DNA of 54,456 nucleotides, from positions 1-54,456 of the forward strand of contig CAWUIJ010000001.1 in assembly GCA_963922235.1 (NCBI GenBank), given 5' to 3'. This document shows positions 1 to 8,084 of this stretch, in pieces (positions within the stretch are counted from its first letter, which is position 1; the number at the start of each line of letters is the position of its first letter). Source of the stretch: Parvularcula sp963922235 (GTDB taxonomy: Bacteria; Pseudomonadota; Alphaproteobacteria; Caulobacterales; Parvularculaceae). The position numbers and the translations under genes were made by a program. The notes below the pieces were generated by a model. It was not told where the DNA came from. It saw only the letters and a program-made list of their open reading frames with translations, and did not search any database.

Positions 1-1010
1 AGGAGCGTGCGCTCCGGCTCGACCGGTTCTTGTCTGAGCCCGACCTTGTGGTTTGTGCTACGGTGGCGTTCGGTATGGGGATCGATAAGCCCGATATTCG
101 CTATGTGATTCACCGGGATCTCCCGTCGTCGCCAGAGGCCTATTACCAAGAGATTGGTCGCGCTGGCCGGGACGGAAGGCCAGCAGAGGCGATCATGCTT
201 TATGGCGCTGCTGATATTATGTTCCGTCGCCGGATGATCGACGAGGGGGGTGCGCCGGACGAGGTCAAACGGCACGAACGCAAGAAGCTCGATATCTTGG
301 CAAGCTATTGCGAGGCCCTGACCTGCCGCCGGACGATGCTTCTTTCCTATTTCGGGGAGATGGGAAGTGAGCCCTGCGGCAACTGCGATATCTGCATCAA
401 CCCTCCCAAGACGGAGGATGCAACGGGCGATGCCAAGCTGTTCCTCGAGGCGGCCGCCGATACCGGCGAGGTCTACGGTCAGGCCCATCTCATCGATGTC
501 TTGCGCGGGTCAGAGAGCGAGAAGGTGCTGAAGGCCCGTCACGATGACCTCAGGGTCTTTGGCCGTGGCCGTGAGCGCCCAGCCAAATCCTGGCGCAGCC
601 TGGTGGGACAATTGTTCGCCCAAGGATTGATCCGGATGGAGGGAGAGTACCGCTCCATCGTTGTGACGGACGAAGGGCGGGCGTTTCTCACGTCTAAGTC
701 TGGCGACACTCTGCAGATGGCCCAAAGCCGCGATGTCAAAAAGTCCTACAAACGTCAGCCCATTGAGGTGCCCGCCGATTTTGACGAAGCGCTGCTCAGC
801 CGGCTGAAGTCCAAACGGCTTGAGCTCGCGCAAGCCAAGGGTGCGCCCGCTTACACAATTTTTTCTGATCGTACGCTGATTGATATGGCGGTGCGTCAGC
901 CTTCATCGAAAGAAGAATTTCTCGGTGTCTATGGCGTCGGTCTGCGCAAGGCCGAGATTTACGGCGAGGTCTTTCTCGACATTATCAAGGGCAACGAGCT
1001 TAGTCGTTGA
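1..1010 (+). CDS. recQ: ATP-dependent DNA helicase RecQ, 3' part (5' truncated by window edge)
   Basis: The reading frame is open from the first bases (first whole codon at position 3), so the start and the ATPase lobe lie upstream. What remains is helicase motif V/VI (AFGMGIDKPD, YYQEIGRAGRDGRP), the RecQ zinc-binding region with its cysteines (CRRTMLLSYFG, then CGNCDIC), a winged-helix segment and a C-terminal HRDC domain (from about FDEALLSRLKSKR to the end). RecQ unwinds forked and recombination-intermediate DNA with 3'-5' polarity in genome maintenance. The stop codon overlaps the stop end of the next, convergent gene by about 11 bases. Confidence 0.95.
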   Translation, partial: ERALRLDRFLSEPDLVVCATVAFGMGIDKPDIRYVIHRDLPSSPEAYYQEIGRAGRDGRPAEAIMLYGAADIMFRRRMIDEGGAPDEVKRHERKKLDILASYCEALTCRRTMLLSYFGEMGSEPCGNCDICINPPKTEDATGDAKLFLEAAADTGEVYGQAHLIDVLRGSESEKVLKARHDDLRVFGRGRERPAKSWRSLVGQLFAQGLIRMEGEYRSIVVTDEGRAFLTSKSGDTLQMAQSRDVKKSYKRQPIEVPADFDEALLSRLKSKRLELAQAKGAPAYTIFSDRTLIDMAVRQPSSKEEFLGVYGVGLRKAEIYGEVFLDIIKGNELSR

Positions 1011-1461
1011 GCACCAATGCCCATGTCATGGCTAAGGTCATGTAGATGCCAAAGATTGCGATATAGGTGGCCGGGACGTTTCCTAGGAAAATGAACGCTG
1101 AGGCCGTCAGCAGTGCACCAATAATCGTTGTAGAGATCGCATAACCGATAAGCCTCGAGCGGTTCCGCTTCGCTGGTGTCAGTCCCACCAAAAACGAGCC
1201 CACCAGAATTCCAAAGACTTCGGAAAACATCACGAAGACGCTGATCAACGCGATCAAGCCAAGAACGATCAGGCCAAACCCGATAGCCACGAGGTAGAGT
1301 TGCGAAGAAAGAGCGGCGTATTCGGGACTCAGCTGCCCACCGGTCGCGGCCGTCTCAAGAGCATTCACTTGCTCCGAAAATTGCGTCACGACCCCGATCA
1401 CCGCAGCAATCGATCCGAGTGCAGATATAACTGCGAGAACTGTACGAGAAAATCGGTCCAT
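1000..1461 (-). CDS. Small multi-spanning membrane protein, function unknown
   Basis: A 153-residue protein I do not recognise. It has an N-terminal hydrophobic helix (about residues 8-25), a polar stretch (about 26-52), two long hydrophobic segments (about 54-78 and 80-93) and two more near the C-terminus (about 105-127 and 130-150), with a basic loop (TPAKRNRSR) at about 94-102. No catalytic motif is visible. It starts with ATG at 1461 and lies 29 bases downstream of the DUF6460-like gene on the same strand, so the two may be co-transcribed. It converges on recQ. Confidence 0.65.
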   Translation of the reverse strand: MDRFSRTVLAVISALGSIAAVIGVVTQFSEQVNALETAATGGQLSPEYAALSSQLYLVAIGFGLIVLGLIALISVFVMFSEVFGILVGSFLVGLTPAKRNRSRLIGYAISTTIIGALLTASAFIFLGNVPATYIAIFGIYMTLAMTWALVLND

Positions 1462-1490
1462 GTTCTCCCAGTCGCCCCCTAAGGACCTAT

Positions 1491-1781
1491 CTACTTTTGC
1501 CCACCCAGGAGCTTACGGATCAGCCAAATCGGGATCACGATAATCGCCCCCGTGATGATCAACGTTGCGATGAGGGTGAGCCCCTCCATGCCTGATCCAA
1601 ACAGCTCCACAATGCCTTGGTTCAGCCAATGCCAGGCGCCTTTCCAAAGCTTGATGGGATCGATCCGGAGGATCGTCAGGACCGCCCCTACAATCAAACT
1701 GATGATCGCAAGGCGGATCGCGGTCTGCGCTGCAGATTTGGCGCCGGCGCGGCGGCTCTCTTGGGTCGTCTCGTCGGTCAT
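1491..1781 (-). CDS. DUF6460-like small membrane protein
   Basis: A 96-residue protein with a polar N-terminus, a first hydrophobic helix (about residues 21-41, containing LIVGAVLTILRIDP), a short amphipathic region (WKGAWHWLNQGIVELFG) and a second helix (about 67-88) ending in a basic tail. The helix followed by a GIDP-like turn resembles the DUF6460 family of alphaproteobacterial inner-membrane proteins of unknown function; this is a motif-level match only. It lies 104 bases downstream of aroC on the same strand, so it may be read from the aroC transcript. Confidence 0.65.
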   Translation of the reverse strand: MTDETTQESRRAGAKSAAQTAIRLAIISLIVGAVLTILRIDPIKLWKGAWHWLNQGIVELFGSGMEGLTLIATLIITGAIIVIPIWLIRKLLGGQK

Positions 1782-1885
1782 AGGGACAGAGTTAATGGGT
1801 ATCAGAGCCGTTGGGAAGGTCTCGAGGTTTTTGTTTCTTCGCGTTTTCGAACCGCCAAACCGGCCCCACTTTGGCTGAAAACGCT

Positions 1886-2992
1886 TTAGCTAGGAAACGA
1901 GCCCACCTGAGCACGATGCCTGAGAGCGTGATCGCACAGGACAAGGGCAACCATCGCTTCGGCCACGGGGACGCCTCGTATCGCGACGCAAGGATCATGG
2001 CGGCCCTTGGTCACGACGTCGGTGTCGACGCCTGCTGAGGTCACTGTCTTGCGCGGTGTGAGGATTGAGCTTGTCGGCTTAATCGCTAACCGCGCCACGA
2101 TCGGCTGGCCCGTTGAGATCCCGCCGAGAATTCCCCCTGCGTGGTTGGAGAGGAACTCCACCTCGCCATCCTGACCCATCCGCATCTCATCCGCATTGCC
2201 CACACCGGAAAGACGCGCAGCTGCCATGCCGTCGCCGATCTCGACGGCCTTAGCGGCGTTGATCGTCATCAGGCCTGCTGCGAGGTCGCTATCGAGCTTA
2301 ACGTAGATCGGCGCCCCGAGGCCTGCAGGCAGACCTGTGGCTTCGATCTCGATGAGGCCGCCCAGGCTGTCCCCATCTTTGCGCGCTTGATCGAGAATGC
2401 CTTCCCAGGCCTTGGCCGCCTCAGCATCAGGGCAGAAGAAGGGGTTGTTGTCGGTCTCGTCCCAGTTCCGAGCCTCGGCATCATGCGGGCCCATGGCGAT
2501 CAAGCCCCCCTTGATCGAGACGGCACCAAAGAGATCATCGAGCACCATCTGCGCGACGGCTCCAGCGGCGACCCGCGCCGCTGTCTCCCGCGCTGAGGAA
2601 CGACCGCCGCCGCGATAGTCCCGGATCCCGTATTTCTGGTCATAAGTGAAATCAGCATGGCCGGGACGGTACTTATCGCGGATCTCGGAATAGTCCTTCG
2701 AGCGCTGATCGGTGTTGCGGATCATCAGGCTAATCGGCGTTCCCGTCGTGCGCAGACCGTCGGTTCGTTCGTCTTCGAAGACCCCCGACAGGACCTCGAC
2801 CTGATCGGCCTCTTTCCTCTGGGTGACAAAGCGCGACTGGCCTGGACGGCGGCGATCGAGCGCTGATTGGACCTGCGCAAGATCAAACGCGATGCCCGGC
2901 GGGCACCCATCAATCACGCAGCCAAGAGCGGGCCCGTGGCTCTCGCCCCAGGTGGTCACGCGGAAAAGATGGCCAAAAGAATTATGCGACAT
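1886..2992 (-). CDS. aroC: Chorismate synthase
   Basis: Converts 5-enolpyruvylshikimate-3-phosphate to chorismate, the last step of the shikimate pathway; the enzyme needs reduced FMN. The 368-residue length is normal. Family signatures are complete: GESHGPALGCVIDG near residue 17, the GGGRSSARETAARVAAG segment near 125-145, NHAGGILGGISTG near 285, and KPTSSI followed by PRKTV. It is divergent from pdxH with 70 bases between the start codons, so both promoters must lie in or near that gap. ATG start. Confidence 0.97.
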   Translation of the reverse strand: MSHNSFGHLFRVTTWGESHGPALGCVIDGCPPGIAFDLAQVQSALDRRRPGQSRFVTQRKEADQVEVLSGVFEDERTDGLRTTGTPISLMIRNTDQRSKDYSEIRDKYRPGHADFTYDQKYGIRDYRGGGRSSARETAARVAAGAVAQMVLDDLFGAVSIKGGLIAMGPHDAEARNWDETDNNPFFCPDAEAAKAWEGILDQARKDGDSLGGLIEIEATGLPAGLGAPIYVKLDSDLAAGLMTINAAKAVEIGDGMAAARLSGVGNADEMRMGQDGEVEFLSNHAGGILGGISTGQPIVARLAIKPTSSILTPRKTVTSAGVDTDVVTKGRHDPCVAIRGVPVAEAMVALVLCDHALRHRAQVGSFPS

Positions 2993-3062
2993 CCGAGGTT
3001 CTTAGCCGCGACACACCAAGGAATGGTAGCGGTCCTTCGTTTCTGAGCGTATTGAATGGCCT

Positions 3063-3746
3063 ATGAGTGACGAGCTGATCCCCGAGACCCCGACCGCTGA
3101 AGAGTATGAGGCCGAGAAAAAGGCCCAGGAAGCCTTTGGCGTGGAAGCGGACCAGGGCGACGTGTTCGGCGACGAAGCTGATCCCATGGAGCTCTTCAAG
3201 ACATGGCTCGCCCTCGCCAAAGAGCATGAGATCAATGATCCCAACGCCATGGCAGTGGCCTCTGTCGATGATGCCGGCATGCCCGACGTCCGGATGGTCC
3301 TCCTCAAAGATGTCGGCCCGGGCTTTTCCTTCTACACCAACATGGAAAGCGCGAAGGGCGATCAACTGAAGCGCAATCCTGCGTCGTCAATCTGCTTCCA
3401 TTGGAAGTCGATCCGGCGTCAGGTTCGCGTTCGCGGTCTTGCCGAGGTGATTTCCGATGAAAAGTCGGATGCCTATTTCGCCCGCCGTGACCGCGGCGCG
3501 CGCATCGGCGCCTGGGCCAGCCAGCAGTCCCGTGTTCTCGACGAGCCGGATATCCTCACCCAGCGCATCGCGGACTACGAAGATCTTTATAAAGATCAAG
3601 ACGTCCCCCGGCCGCCTGTGTGGCAGGGCTTTGTCATCATGCCCGAGCAAATCGAGTTTTGGGTCAACCGACCTTTCCGGCTGCACGAACGGAAACGTTT
3701 CACCCGAACCGAAGACGGTTGGACAACGGATTTTCTCTATCCGTAA
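3063..3746 (+). CDS. pdxH: Pyridoxamine/pyridoxine 5'-phosphate oxidase
   Basis: Oxidises pyridoxine- or pyridoxamine-5'-phosphate to pyridoxal-5'-phosphate with FMN and oxygen, in the cytoplasm. The 227-residue protein has the FMN-binding barrel (PDVRMVLLKDV, FSFYTNMESAKGDQL, FHWKSIRRQVRVRG), the substrate-side segment SQQSRVL and the C-terminal PNPOx motif (VNRPFRLHERKRFTR ... DFLYP). The first 40 residues are acidic and not conserved in the family. A second vitamin B6 gene, pdxA, lies about 35 kb away, so the pathway is not clustered here. Confidence 0.96.
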   Translation: MSDELIPETPTAEEYEAEKKAQEAFGVEADQGDVFGDEADPMELFKTWLALAKEHEINDPNAMAVASVDDAGMPDVRMVLLKDVGPGFSFYTNMESAKGDQLKRNPASSICFHWKSIRRQVRVRGLAEVISDEKSDAYFARRDRGARIGAWASQQSRVLDEPDILTQRIADYEDLYKDQDVPRPPVWQGFVIMPEQIEFWVNRPFRLHERKRFTRTEDGWTTDFLYP

Positions 3747-3777
3747 GTTTGCCGTTGACAAGTCAAGGACGACGAAG

Positions 3778-3802
3778 CGCCTCCACAGTTGATAGGGAGG
3801 CG
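3778..3802 (+). terminator. Hairpin downstream of pdxH, possible weak terminator
   Basis: A perfect 7-bp inverted repeat (CGCCTCC / GGAGGCG) with an 11-base loop begins 31 bases after the pdxH stop. No T-run follows, so intrinsic termination is uncertain; it could equally protect the 3' end of the transcript. Confidence 0.35.
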
Positions 3803-3938
3803 ATCTCGAGCTCTTTATGCTGGGCAACTCAATGCGTTGGGGGGCGCGGCAAAAACTGAATAGTCGAAACTGCGCGCTGTCACTTAAGAACCTCGCAAAG
3901 TATGGCGGGATGCCAGGATTGCTTAGGGAAAGCGCAAA

Positions 3939-5150
3939 ATGGATAGAGAGTTTGATATCATCGTTTGGGGTGCGACCGGTTACACCGGCCGCCGCATCGT
4001 CAAGGACCTGGTGACGTCCTACATTGCTAAGGATGATCTGAAGGTCGCGGTTGCGGGCCGATCGATCGAAAAGCTCCGCCAGGTCTGTGTTGAAGCGGGC
4101 GCCCCTGATATGCCAATGATTGTCGCGGACAGCGCCGACAAATCGGCTGTTGATGCTTTGGCAAAGCGCGCGAAGGTGATCATTGCTGCCGCGGGCCCCT
4201 ATGCGCTCTTTGGTACCAGCATGGTCGCTGCCTGCGCAGATGCGGGTACGGACTATGTCGACCTGACCGGTGAAAAGGTGTGGGTCCGCGAGATGATTGA
4301 CAGGCATGAGGAGACCGCTCGGGCCTCCGGTGCGCGAATCGTCCACGCCTGCGGATTTGATTGCATCCCCTTTGATTACGGCGTGATGTACACTCAAAAG
4401 CTCGCGCAGGAGGCGTTTGGTGCGCCGGCACAGGAAGTGTTGGGCCGGATCAAGCGAATGAAGGTCGCTCCATCTGGCGGCTCAGTAGCAACCGCTTTCG
4501 AGTTGGTTGGCGGTGCCGCCAAGGACGAGAAGATCCGTTCTCTGATGAAGGATCCCTTTGTGCTCGCGCCTGATTCGGATGCTCAACGAGCGGAGCAACC
4601 CGATGCCGACACGCCGCGCTTTGATCCGGAAATCGGAAAGTGGGCTGTGTCCTTTGCCATGTCTCCCATGAACATGGCGATCGTGCATCGCTCGAACATG
4701 ATGATGGGTTATCCATACGGACAAGATTTCAAGTACAATGAGATGTTCACTGTGAAGAAGCGTGGGCAAGCAAGGATACGGCATATCGTGCAAGAGATCG
4801 CGATACCGATGCTGGCCTTTCCTCCCATCAAGGCGCTGCTCAAGAACTTCGTTCTGCCTAAGCAAGGTGAAGGCGGATCAGAGGCTGAGTTGGACAAAGG
4901 CCACTTTGAACTCTGGTTTGTGGCAAGAGGCCCGGGCGGAAAGTTCATCCACACCAGTGTCTCAGGCGACACGGATCCTGGCTATGTCGGGACACCGCTG
5001 ATGATCATCGAATCGGCCGTCAGCCTGCTGAAAGAGACAACGCGCGATGTCACGCCGGGCGGGATCTATTCTCCAGCCGCTGCGTTCAAAGAGCCTTTCT
5101 TTGAGCGTCTCAAGGCAGGCGTTGACATGCGGTTCCAGCAATTGAGCTAG
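3939..5150 (+). CDS. Saccharopine dehydrogenase-like NAD(P)-binding oxidoreductase
   Basis: A 403-residue protein with an N-terminal Rossmann fold (DIIVWGATGYTGRRIV, residues about 6-21; AVAGRS near 42; ADSADKSAV near 68) and the saccharopine-dehydrogenase-like catalytic region (YVDLTGE, HACGFDCIPFD). It belongs to the group that includes trans-acting enoyl reductases of mycobacterial lipid synthesis; true saccharopine dehydrogenases differ in the C-terminal half. Substrate cannot be read from sequence; reduction of a lipid or polyketide-type substrate is an inference. It stands alone between pdxH and a convergent porin gene. Confidence 0.85.
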   Translation: MDREFDIIVWGATGYTGRRIVKDLVTSYIAKDDLKVAVAGRSIEKLRQVCVEAGAPDMPMIVADSADKSAVDALAKRAKVIIAAAGPYALFGTSMVAACADAGTDYVDLTGEKVWVREMIDRHEETARASGARIVHACGFDCIPFDYGVMYTQKLAQEAFGAPAQEVLGRIKRMKVAPSGGSVATAFELVGGAAKDEKIRSLMKDPFVLAPDSDAQRAEQPDADTPRFDPEIGKWAVSFAMSPMNMAIVHRSNMMMGYPYGQDFKYNEMFTVKKRGQARIRHIVQEIAIPMLAFPPIKALLKNFVLPKQGEGGSEAELDKGHFELWFVARGPGGKFIHTSVSGDTDPGYVGTPLMIIESAVSLLKETTRDVTPGGIYSPAAAFKEPFFERLKAGVDMRFQQLS

Positions 5151-5187
5151 ACCTCTCAGCACTGAGCCATTGAACCAACACCTACGA

Positions 5188-6543
5188 TTAAAACGAGTAG
5201 GTGGCCTGGACGTATCCGAAGAGCGTGCGATCGCCCTCGGGTCCGTCCGGGACAGTCTTGGTGAACTCGCCAAACAAAAACGCTGATGCGCCCAGTTCAA
5301 AGACGATAGGCTTGTCCTGCGGGAGATACCGCACGCGGCTGTCGAGGGTATGCCCCATAAAGGTGCCAGACTGACCAGTCGGGTCCCGAAGGCGGGCGAT
5401 CTGGAACTGATCCGTGCTCGATGCGAGAAAGGCCGCGGAATAGGCAAGCCGCGCATCGAAGCGCTTGCTCGGTGTCACCTCGATCCGCGCGCCGGGCGCA
5501 TTCATGTTTGAATAGGTGAGCGGACCGTGAAGCGAGGTGTTGTTCAGGTCGGTGCGCCGTGAGCCAAAAAGCCGCTCATAGGTCCCAAACTGATCATCAC
5601 TCGGATCATCATCGCCGCTCGCATAATACCATTCTGCGGCGAGACGCGGCTTCCAAGGGGCATCCCATGTGTAGCCAAGGATCGCGATGACGCGCTGTGC
5701 CCAGACGTCAAGGTCCTCGTCATCCTCGCGATTGCTGGTCGCATGACGGGTTCCAAAACGCACCGAAGGCTCAAGGTCGATATCCCATTGGCCCGCTTTC
5801 TTAGGGCGATAAATCCTGAAGCCGGGGAAGAGGATCTCGCGGTTTGGGGTTTCGAATTCGTCGCCATCGTCTTCGTAGAGACCATAGACGAAGCCTTCGA
5901 CCCAAAGGTCGCTCACCAGTTTTGGAACAGCGTCCTTCCGGCGATAGTGGATGCCGCCGAGATAGCGTTTCCATTGCTCATCATCAGGATCAAATTCGTT
6001 CTTCGCAGCGCTGTCCCGATCGCCGGGCTCGCGATTGACCGGAACGACCGCCAGGAGGTGCAAGAGGTCTCCGCGCGCGCTGGTGCTGGTGTGATGAACC
6101 CCCGTGAACGAACGAATCACATTCGCATAGCTGACGCGCTCGACCTGGCGTTTGGAGCTGATACTGACGGTCTGGCGGCCGACCACCGTTCCGCCCTTGG
6201 AGCCTTGGCCTAAAAGGCCGCCCGTATCGAACCGGACATAGGCACCAATCAGATCCGACGCGTTGACGAAACCGCCTGACAGCGGGGTGCCTTCGTCATC
6301 GAGGAATGCGCGGCTGTCTTGGATTTCAAAGCCAAGGGCGATGGGTCCTGTATCAGCTTCCAGCTTGAACAGCGCACGGGTGAAGAGGGCCTGATCACTT
6401 CCCTGAAAACCTCGGCGAAATTGCCCGTCGAGCGTTTCATAACGCGCCCGCAGTTCTCCATCGACAAGGATGTCTGTCTCAGCAGCAGCGGCCGTGACCA
6501 ATGACAAAGCCATCAGCCCAGTGATCACCAGCCATTTCAGCAT
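5188..6543 (-). CDS. Alginate export/OprD-like outer-membrane porin
   Basis: A 451-residue predicted outer-membrane barrel. It has a clear signal peptide (MLKWLVITGLMALSLVTAAAA, cleavage before ETDI), the start DGELRARYETLDG typical of the alginate-export porin family, repeated amphipathic strands with aromatic girdles (FEIQDSRAFLDD, RFGTRHATSN, AAEWYYASGDDDPSDD) and a C-terminal aromatic residue (YVQATYSF) for recognition by the BAM complex. Family members conduct anionic or neutral substrates; no alginate biosynthesis genes are nearby, so alginate itself is not implied. It converges with the preceding oxidoreductase gene (37-base gap). Confidence 0.85.
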   Translation of the reverse strand: MLKWLVITGLMALSLVTAAAAETDILVDGELRARYETLDGQFRRGFQGSDQALFTRALFKLEADTGPIALGFEIQDSRAFLDDEGTPLSGGFVNASDLIGAYVRFDTGGLLGQGSKGGTVVGRQTVSISSKRQVERVSYANVIRSFTGVHHTSTSARGDLLHLLAVVPVNREPGDRDSAAKNEFDPDDEQWKRYLGGIHYRRKDAVPKLVSDLWVEGFVYGLYEDDGDEFETPNREILFPGFRIYRPKKAGQWDIDLEPSVRFGTRHATSNREDDEDLDVWAQRVIAILGYTWDAPWKPRLAAEWYYASGDDDPSDDQFGTYERLFGSRRTDLNNTSLHGPLTYSNMNAPGARIEVTPSKRFDARLAYSAAFLASSTDQFQIARLRDPTGQSGTFMGHTLDSRVRYLPQDKPIVFELGASAFLFGEFTKTVPDGPEGDRTLFGYVQATYSF

Positions 6544-6923
6544 GCCTCGGACCCCGAATTCCCCAAGGGAGGCCTAGCTGATCGTTCTTATAATTCAATA
6601 TATGCCGAACCATTGAAATGAAACTGTCACACTGGAAGCTGCCTTCGAGCACCACGTCGCGATCTTGGGCGATCGCAACGGTTATTGGCCGCGAGCGCTG
6701 GCGATGGGGCAATGGGCGAGAAGGCCAAGAAGGCGGCGGCGAGAAGAGATTGGTTAATGGGGGATCCCCCTGAGCTGGCTCACCTCAGTTTTCGCTTAGG
6801 AAGCTATCCTGGTGACAGAGGGTCGGGCGAGCGGTAACCGAAATCAATGTGTCCATCGATTCCGCACCGCGATTGATATTTTGATTTTTCAAATCAAGTT
6901 ACCGAAAATCTTATTAGAGTGCC
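6544..6923. other. Gene-free stretch with dyad-symmetric sequences
   Basis: This 380-base stretch holds no convincing gene; a 77-codon minus-strand frame at 6479-6712 overlaps the porin signal peptide and looks spurious. Its left part must carry the porin promoter (minus strand, near 6575-6620, AT-rich). It contains an exact 12-bp palindrome GGGGGATCCCCC at 6759-6770, followed at once by TGAGC-TG-GCTCA at 6771-6782 and by a CTGAG/CTCAG pair (6770-6788). Base composition becomes AT-rich from about 6840, marking the edge of the island that holds the next ORF. Confidence 0.5.
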
Positions 6924-7442
6924 TTATGTCCAAGGACGTTCGATAAGATTGTTGAGATCAGATTCTGGATCTTTCAAAATGTATGTTCCTACGGCTTTTT
7001 TACTTGACACAACTTGGTAAAGAGCATTCATCGATCCCATCAGCGCTTCGGTAGCTGAAGCGCCATACCATAAATAAAAATTCGCGCTGGCATTGCTAAG
7101 CTGAACATAAAATCCACATCCGCCATGTTTTCGAATAGCTCGAATTAGTGTAGAGCGATCCCGCAAAAAATATGTTCTATTTAGAGTACCAATACCTACA
7201 CCAAGAGCTTTTTCGATTGAAGTCAACTTTTCTTCAGACGCAAGTTCATCATCACTAGCAGCCCAATTGATGGTATCTCCTAATCCTGTCCCCAAGGTCC
7301 AGGCACTGATTATTTGACTAACAACTGGGAGATTTCCTAGGACATTGTTAATTGTCTTAACGATTTCCGACTGGTTGCGATCAATTCTTTCAAGCTCAAC
7401 CGGATTAATCAACGTCTGACGATTATCTCTGAGGCGAACCAT
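6924..7442 (-). CDS. Unrecognised protein in an AT-rich island; possible pretoxin-like segment
   Basis: I do not recognise this 172-residue protein. The frame opens at a TTG at 7469 just after an in-frame stop; the ATG at 7442 is preferred, though neither has a good ribosome-binding site. A segment at about residues 30-75 (NLPVVSQIISAWTLGTG, then DDELASEEKLTSIEKALGVG) recalls the pretoxin-TG linker of polymorphic toxins (a pro/val-rich helix, then a leucine-serine-glu helix leading into a G-V-G turn). The C-terminal half contains HGGCGFYVQLSNAS and WYGASATEALMGSM. Codon use and base composition are far more AT-rich than flanking genes, which suggests recent transfer. No signal peptide and no partner gene are seen. 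It may be a fragment of a larger protein. Confidence 0.55.
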   Translation of the reverse strand: MVRLRDNRQTLINPVELERIDRNQSEIVKTINNVLGNLPVVSQIISAWTLGTGLGDTINWAASDDELASEEKLTSIEKALGVGIGTLNRTYFLRDRSTLIRAIRKHGGCGFYVQLSNASANFYLWYGASATEALMGSMNALYQVVSSKKAVGTYILKDPESDLNNLIERPWT

Positions 7443-7532
7443 TACTATATAATCCAAATAATCCAACAACTATAAGCAGGTTATTACATTTACTCACCAA
7501 CATTCGCAAACCTTAAGTGCAGCACGCAACTG

Positions 7533-7652
7533 GTGACTGTGATATCGGAAGATGCAATTGGCACGGCCGTGGGCGACGCGGACGACGTGAGGGACTATGA
7601 GATGCTCACCCAAGCCAAGGAGATGACGAGATGCGGTACCTACACACGATGA
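7533..7652 (+). pseudogene. Possible 3' remnant of a gene upstream of gloA
   Basis: From a GTG at 7533 to a TGA at 7650-7652 runs a 39-codon frame of ordinary chromosomal base composition, overlapping the start of gloA by 22 bases. The frame stays open upstream to about 7514, where the AT-rich island ends. The translation (SEDAIGTAVGDADDVRDYEM ...) looks like a coding C-terminus but matches nothing I recognise. It could be the tail of a gene cut by the island, or a chance frame. Confidence 0.2.
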
Positions 7653-8071
7653 TCCGGGTGGCTGACCTGCCCGCAGCTCTCGAATTCTTCTGCGACGGTT
7701 TGGGCCTTATCGAGGTGCAGCGTTACGAGAGTGAGGAGGGGCGCTTTTCCCTCATCTATCTTGCTGCCCCCGATGATCTGGGTGCTGTCAGTGAGCATCA
7801 AGCGCCGCTATTGGAGCTGACCTATAACTGGGATCCGGAAGAGTACACAGGCGGCCGCAATTTCGGTCACCTCGCTTACCGTGTGAAGAACATTTACGAG
7901 ACCTGCCAGCACCTGATGGATCGCGGCGTGACGATCAATCGCCCGCCGCGTGATGGCCATATGGCCTTTGTGAGAAGCCCTGACGGGATTTCCATCGAGT
8001 TCCTCCAAGAGGGCGAGCGTCTCGCTCCGCAGGAGCCTTGGGCCTCAATGGAGAACATAGGCTCTTGGTAA
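7631..8071 (+). CDS. gloA: Lactoylglutathione lyase (glyoxalase I), VOC family
   Basis: Isomerises the methylglyoxal-glutathione hemithioacetal to S-lactoylglutathione, the first step of methylglyoxal detoxification. The 146-residue chain is a typical two-module VOC protein: it begins MRYLHTMIRVADLPAALEFF, has LLELTYNWDPEEY in the middle and SPDGISIEFLQEG near the end. The four metal ligands of the E. coli-type enzyme are present as H5, E62, H80 and E123. A good ribosome-binding site (AAGGAG) lies 9 bases before the ATG. Confidence 0.88.
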   Translation: MRYLHTMIRVADLPAALEFFCDGLGLIEVQRYESEEGRFSLIYLAAPDDLGAVSEHQAPLLELTYNWDPEEYTGGRNFGHLAYRVKNIYETCQHLMDRGVTINRPPRDGHMAFVRSPDGISIEFLQEGERLAPQEPWASMENIGSW

Positions 8072-8084
8072 ACTCGTCTCCGAG

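Noticed and set aside
3387..4397. A 336-codon minus-strand frame across pdxH and the saccharopine dehydrogenase-like gene
   Set aside because: Shadow frame that spans the intergenic region between two well-supported genes; no domain visible.
5743..6213. A 156-codon plus-strand frame inside the porin gene
   Set aside because: Antisense to a porin with signal peptide and C-terminal aromatic; no supporting motif.
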